From NCBI GenBank assembly GCA_934234185.1, contig CAKQHO010000036.1, positions 1 to 27,742 on the forward strand: a DNA stretch of 27,742 bases. The letters are read 5' to 3'. The translations under genes and the position numbers were made by a program. How positions within the stretch are numbered: the first letter of the stretch is position 1; every line of letters starts with the position of its first letter. Under the pieces are notes generated by a model. It made no database searches. It worked only from the letters and a program-made list of their open reading frames with translations, and was not told the origin of the DNA. This DNA comes from an uncultured Psychrobacillus sp. Its GTDB lineage: Bacteria > Bacillota > Bacilli > Bacillales_A > Planococcaceae. Positions 25,176-27,742 of the stretch are shown in pieces.

Positions 25176-27742
25176 ATGATTAAGCGTAAGAGAGGTAGAT
25201 TATTCTCAGCATTAATGGCAATTACAATGACTTTCACGACGCTGTTCCCTATTAACGCATTTGCAGATACTGGAGTGCTAGTGCCACAAATCCTAGAAGT
25301 AGAACAAGTGGATGTCAATGAAACAAATCCTGCTACCGAAATCAAGGGTGAATCGGTAGTTCCAGAAAACATCATCCCTTCTGTTGAAACTCTTTTTGAT
25401 GATACTGGACTTGAACTAACATCAGTCGTCCCTGAAGCGAAAAATTTTACTATATCCGAAACAGATATATCTTTCAATAGTAGAGCAAGAAAAAAATCTA
25501 CTGTAATATCCTTTGATTTAATAGGGGATTGGGAGTCTTACAATGTAAAAATTGGTGATGTTAATGGGGGACCTCCGGGTTATAGTGGTGTCATCATACT
25601 CACGGAACATAACCCCACCGCAGGTAAGAAAAGTATAGTAATAAATGAATCTACCAAGAATAAACTGTCATTAAATGATGGTATGTATAGTATAGCTTTT
25701 AACGGTATAGTTAAAAACCCGAGATATGGTAGGGCATATCATTGGAATCAAATCCTAACAATCAAATCAACAATTCCAGTAATCGAGGGAGATTTTTCTG
25801 GTGGAAAAGTATCTGGGACAATAGAGGATAAATATTTTGAATACTACGGAGAAGGTATTCAAAAGCTTGTGGTTTCCTATACGATTATTAGGGATGGAAT
25901 TGTAGGTAATAGAACAATTTTCTCTACAACGGAGTCTACAGGTAATCCTAGAAAATATTCCTTTGTTCCTCCAATAAATCGCCCAGGATTATACAAGATA
26001 ACTATAAATGCAGATGACCTTACTGGTAACGGAGGGGAAAAGGTAATTTTCGAAGGGAAAGTTGATGTTGAATTAAAAGTAAATAAAAATTCTATTTCCT
26101 TAGAGGCAGGCTCCTCAGAAAAATTGACAGTGACTGAAGTGATAACCCCCAAAGACCGAACTCCTTCTGAGAAAGATGTAACCAGTGAGGCTACCTATAA
26201 AGTGGCAAACGAAGAAGTCGTAACGGTTGATAAAGGAGTGATCACTGCAAAGGCAGGCGGATTTACTACTATCACTATTACACATAACGGTCAAACCGCC
26301 ACAGTAGAAGTCTCTGTTCAGAAGAAGGAATTAAAGGTTGATAAAGACCAGGTCGAATTAGAGGCCGGCCAAACAGAAAAATTGACTGTAACTGAAATAA
26401 TCACCTCCAAAGACGGAACAACCACGGAAGAAGATGTAACCAGTGAGGCTACCTATAAAGTGGCGAACGAAGAAATCGTAACAGTTGATAAAGGGGTGAT
26501 CACTGCAAAGGCAGTGGGACCTACTACCATCACTATTACACATAACGGTCAAACGACAGAAGTGAACGTTACTGTTACAGAAGTACAAAAAGTACTTAAA
26601 GTAGATAAACCAATATTAAATATTCCTTGGGATTTGTCAGAGCAACTAACTGTATTGGAAGTAACAACTCCGAAGGACGGATCACCTATTGAAAAAGTTG
26701 TGACGAAAGAGTCAGTGTATAAAGTTGAAGACGAAAATATTGCGACGGTAGTAGACGGAAAAATTACTGGAATAGCAGAGGGTAAAACGTTCATTACCAT
26801 TACACATCAAGGTCTAACTGCAAGGGTCGAAGTAAATGTTGTACCAAGACGGAAACTTATCGTCCTCTATGATAATCTTACACAAATCATGCAGATAGGA
26901 CAAAGTGAACAATGGAAAGTGATAGAACAAATAATACCAAAAAACGGACCGATTATTGAGGAAGATGTAACCAAAGAGGCAGTATATACAGCATTGGGAA
27001 ATGTCATAACAGTGAAAGAAGGAATAGTAACAGCGGTAGGTGTAGGTTTGACTACCTTATCAATTTCATATAATGGCAATACCCAAAATTATGCAATAGC
27101 AGTTACAGAGGTAAAAGAATTAAGGGTCACTAATCCAACTATTTCGATGGAAAAAGGTCAAACCGAGCAGTTAGAAGTAGAAGAATGGACCTTCCCGAAA
27201 AACGGAACACCAATTAAGGACGATGTTACGGACAAAGCAGAATATAAATCAGCAAACGAAGAAGTTGCCACAGTAAAGGATGGAGTAATCACGGCAATAG
27301 GAGAGGGTAAAACTTCCATTACCATTACATTCCTAAATCTCAAAACAAATGTAGAAGTCACTGTCTATAAGAAAGAGTTAGAAGTAGATAAAAGTTCTCT
27401 CGACTTAGAGTCAGGTCAATCAGAACAACTAGTAGTAACAGAAGTAACGATTTTAAAAGACAGGATGGAAAAGGAGATTGTCACTAAAGAGGCTACCTAT
27501 AAAGTGGAAAATGAAGAGATTATAACGGTGCATGAAGGACTAATTTTTGCGAAGAAACCAGGTACCACCACCATCTCCATCACCTACAACGGCCGAACTG
27601 TCACAGTAGAAGTCTCTGTCTATAAGAAGGAATTGAAGGTCGATAAAGACCAAGTCGAGTTAGAGGTTGGTAAAACAGAAAAAATAACTGTAACCGAAAT
27701 AACCACCTCCAAAGACGGGTCGAAAACGGAGAAAGATGTAAC
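25176..27742 (+). CDS. secreted bacterial Ig-like repeat protein, 3' end beyond the window
   Basis: An open frame from ATG 25176 runs without a stop to the right edge (855 complete codons). AGAAGGAAAA lies about 8 nt upstream. The signal peptide is MIKRKRGRLFSALMAIT... with cleavage near AFA-D (residue 31). Residues 32-298 include an acidic linker and one or two beta-sandwich-like domains I cannot name (e.g. PGLYKITINADDLTGN). From residue 299 (26070), Big_2-like repeats begin at 26070, 26328, 26592, 26853, 27117, 27375 and 27630, each 85-88 residues, typified by ELKVDK, LEAGQTEKLTVTE, DVTSEATYKVANEE, VTVDKGVITA and TTITITHNGQT. Six are complete. No SLH domain appears in the visible part; an anchor could lie downstream. 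Probably a surface adhesin, stalk or enzyme scaffold; function unknown. Confidence 0.88.
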   Translation, partial: MIKRKRGRLFSALMAITMTFTTLFPINAFADTGVLVPQILEVEQVDVNETNPATEIKGESVVPENIIPSVETLFDDTGLELTSVVPEAKNFTISETDISFNSRARKKSTVISFDLIGDWESYNVKIGDVNGGPPGYSGVIILTEHNPTAGKKSIVINESTKNKLSLNDGMYSIAFNGIVKNPRYGRAYHWNQILTIKSTIPVIEGDFSGGKVSGTIEDKYFEYYGEGIQKLVVSYTIIRDGIVGNRTIFSTTESTGNPRKYSFVPPINRPGLYKITINADDLTGNGGEKVIFEGKVDVELKVNKNSISLEAGSSEKLTVTEVITPKDRTPSEKDVTSEATYKVANEEVVTVDKGVITAKAGGFTTITITHNGQTATVEVSVQKKELKVDKDQVELEAGQTEKLTVTEIITSKDGTTTEEDVTSEATYKVANEEIVTVDKGVITAKAVGPTTITITHNGQTTEVNVTVTEVQKVLKVDKPILNIPWDLSEQLTVLEVTTPKDGSPIEKVVTKESVYKVEDENIATVVDGKITGIAEGKTFITITHQGLTARVEVNVVPRRKLIVLYDNLTQIMQIGQSEQWKVIEQIIPKNGPIIEEDVTKEAVYTALGNVITVKEGIVTAVGVGLTTLSISYNGNTQNYAIAVTEVKELRVTNPTISMEKGQTEQLEVEEWTFPKNGTPIKDDVTDKAEYKSANEEVATVKDGVITAIGEGKTSITITFLNLKTNVEVTVYKKELEVDKSSLDLESGQSEQLVVTEVTILKDRMEKEIVTKEATYKVENEEIITVHEGLIFAKKPGTTTISITYNGRTVTVEVSVYKKELKVDKDQVELEVGKTEKITVTEITTSKDGSKTEKDV
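26070..27742 (+). repeat. Ig-like coding repeats, six complete plus one partial
   Basis: Unit lengths in bp are 258, 264, 261, 264, 258 and 255, then a partial seventh. Units 1 and 2 share long near-identical DNA stretches in the DVTSEATYKVANEE part, and unit 7 is very close to unit 2 at its start, while units 3 to 5 are diverged. This mosaic pattern suggests recombination between repeats. Confidence 0.88.

Noticed and set aside
25016..25477. 153-codon minus-strand frame at the start of the Ig-like protein gene
   Set aside because: It is the shadow of the signal peptide and N-terminal coding region of the plus-strand gene, which has a good RBS and signal peptide.

Overview
Low-GC Firmicute chromosome. 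The gene set (Rho-independent terminators, AGGAGG-type ribosome binding sites, SecA2 with SlaP, S-layer proteins with three N-terminal SLH domains, a WecC plus WecG/TagA cell-wall polysaccharide pair) points to the Bacillales. The S-layer sequences look more like the Planococcaceae/Caryophanaceae side (Sporosarcina, Psychrobacillus, Lysinibacillus relatives) than the B. cereus group. That placement is my inference; no rRNA or housekeeping marker is present.

Layout. (1) 1-2241: a repeat-rich region in which an 8-bp core, CGCAAGTA, recurs 33 times in one orientation at an almost invariant 21-bp pitch. There are two 6-site blocks in a 258-bp tandem repeat on the left, and on the right a larger array with a 124-bp higher-order unit. 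One gene sits between the arrays: a NERD-domain (nuclease-related) protein with a four-cysteine zinc ribbon. (2) 2242-2796, minus strand: an XRE-cupin repressor-like regulator with its own terminator. (3) 3060-5068: a two-gene operon, UDP-ManNAc dehydrogenase (WecC type) and a WecG/TagA/CpsF glycosyltransferase, overlapping by 4 nt; probably the early steps of a ManNAcA-containing cell-wall polysaccharide. (4) 5237-8499, minus strand: secA2 followed by slaP, the accessory secretion pair known in B. anthracis to export S-layer proteins; slaP starts at TTG and overlaps secA2. (5) 8846-24840, plus strand: four large secreted proteins. These are a highly expressed S-layer protein, its full-length diverged paralogue, an SLH-anchored protein with two complete 5'-nucleotidase units, and a secreted protein fusing two unrelated nuclease domains (EEP and endonuclease I). 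(6) 25176 to the right edge: the start of a secreted protein made of about 86-aa bacterial Ig-like repeats, which runs off the window.

How they could work together: the polysaccharide operon may help build the wall polymer to which SLH domains bind. SecA2/SlaP would export the S-layer proteins. The adjacent nucleotidase and double nuclease look like a surface machine that cuts extracellular DNA/RNA to nucleotides and then strips phosphate to give nucleosides. The clustering is seen; the cooperation is inferred. The most unexplained signal is the helically phased CGCAAGTA array.
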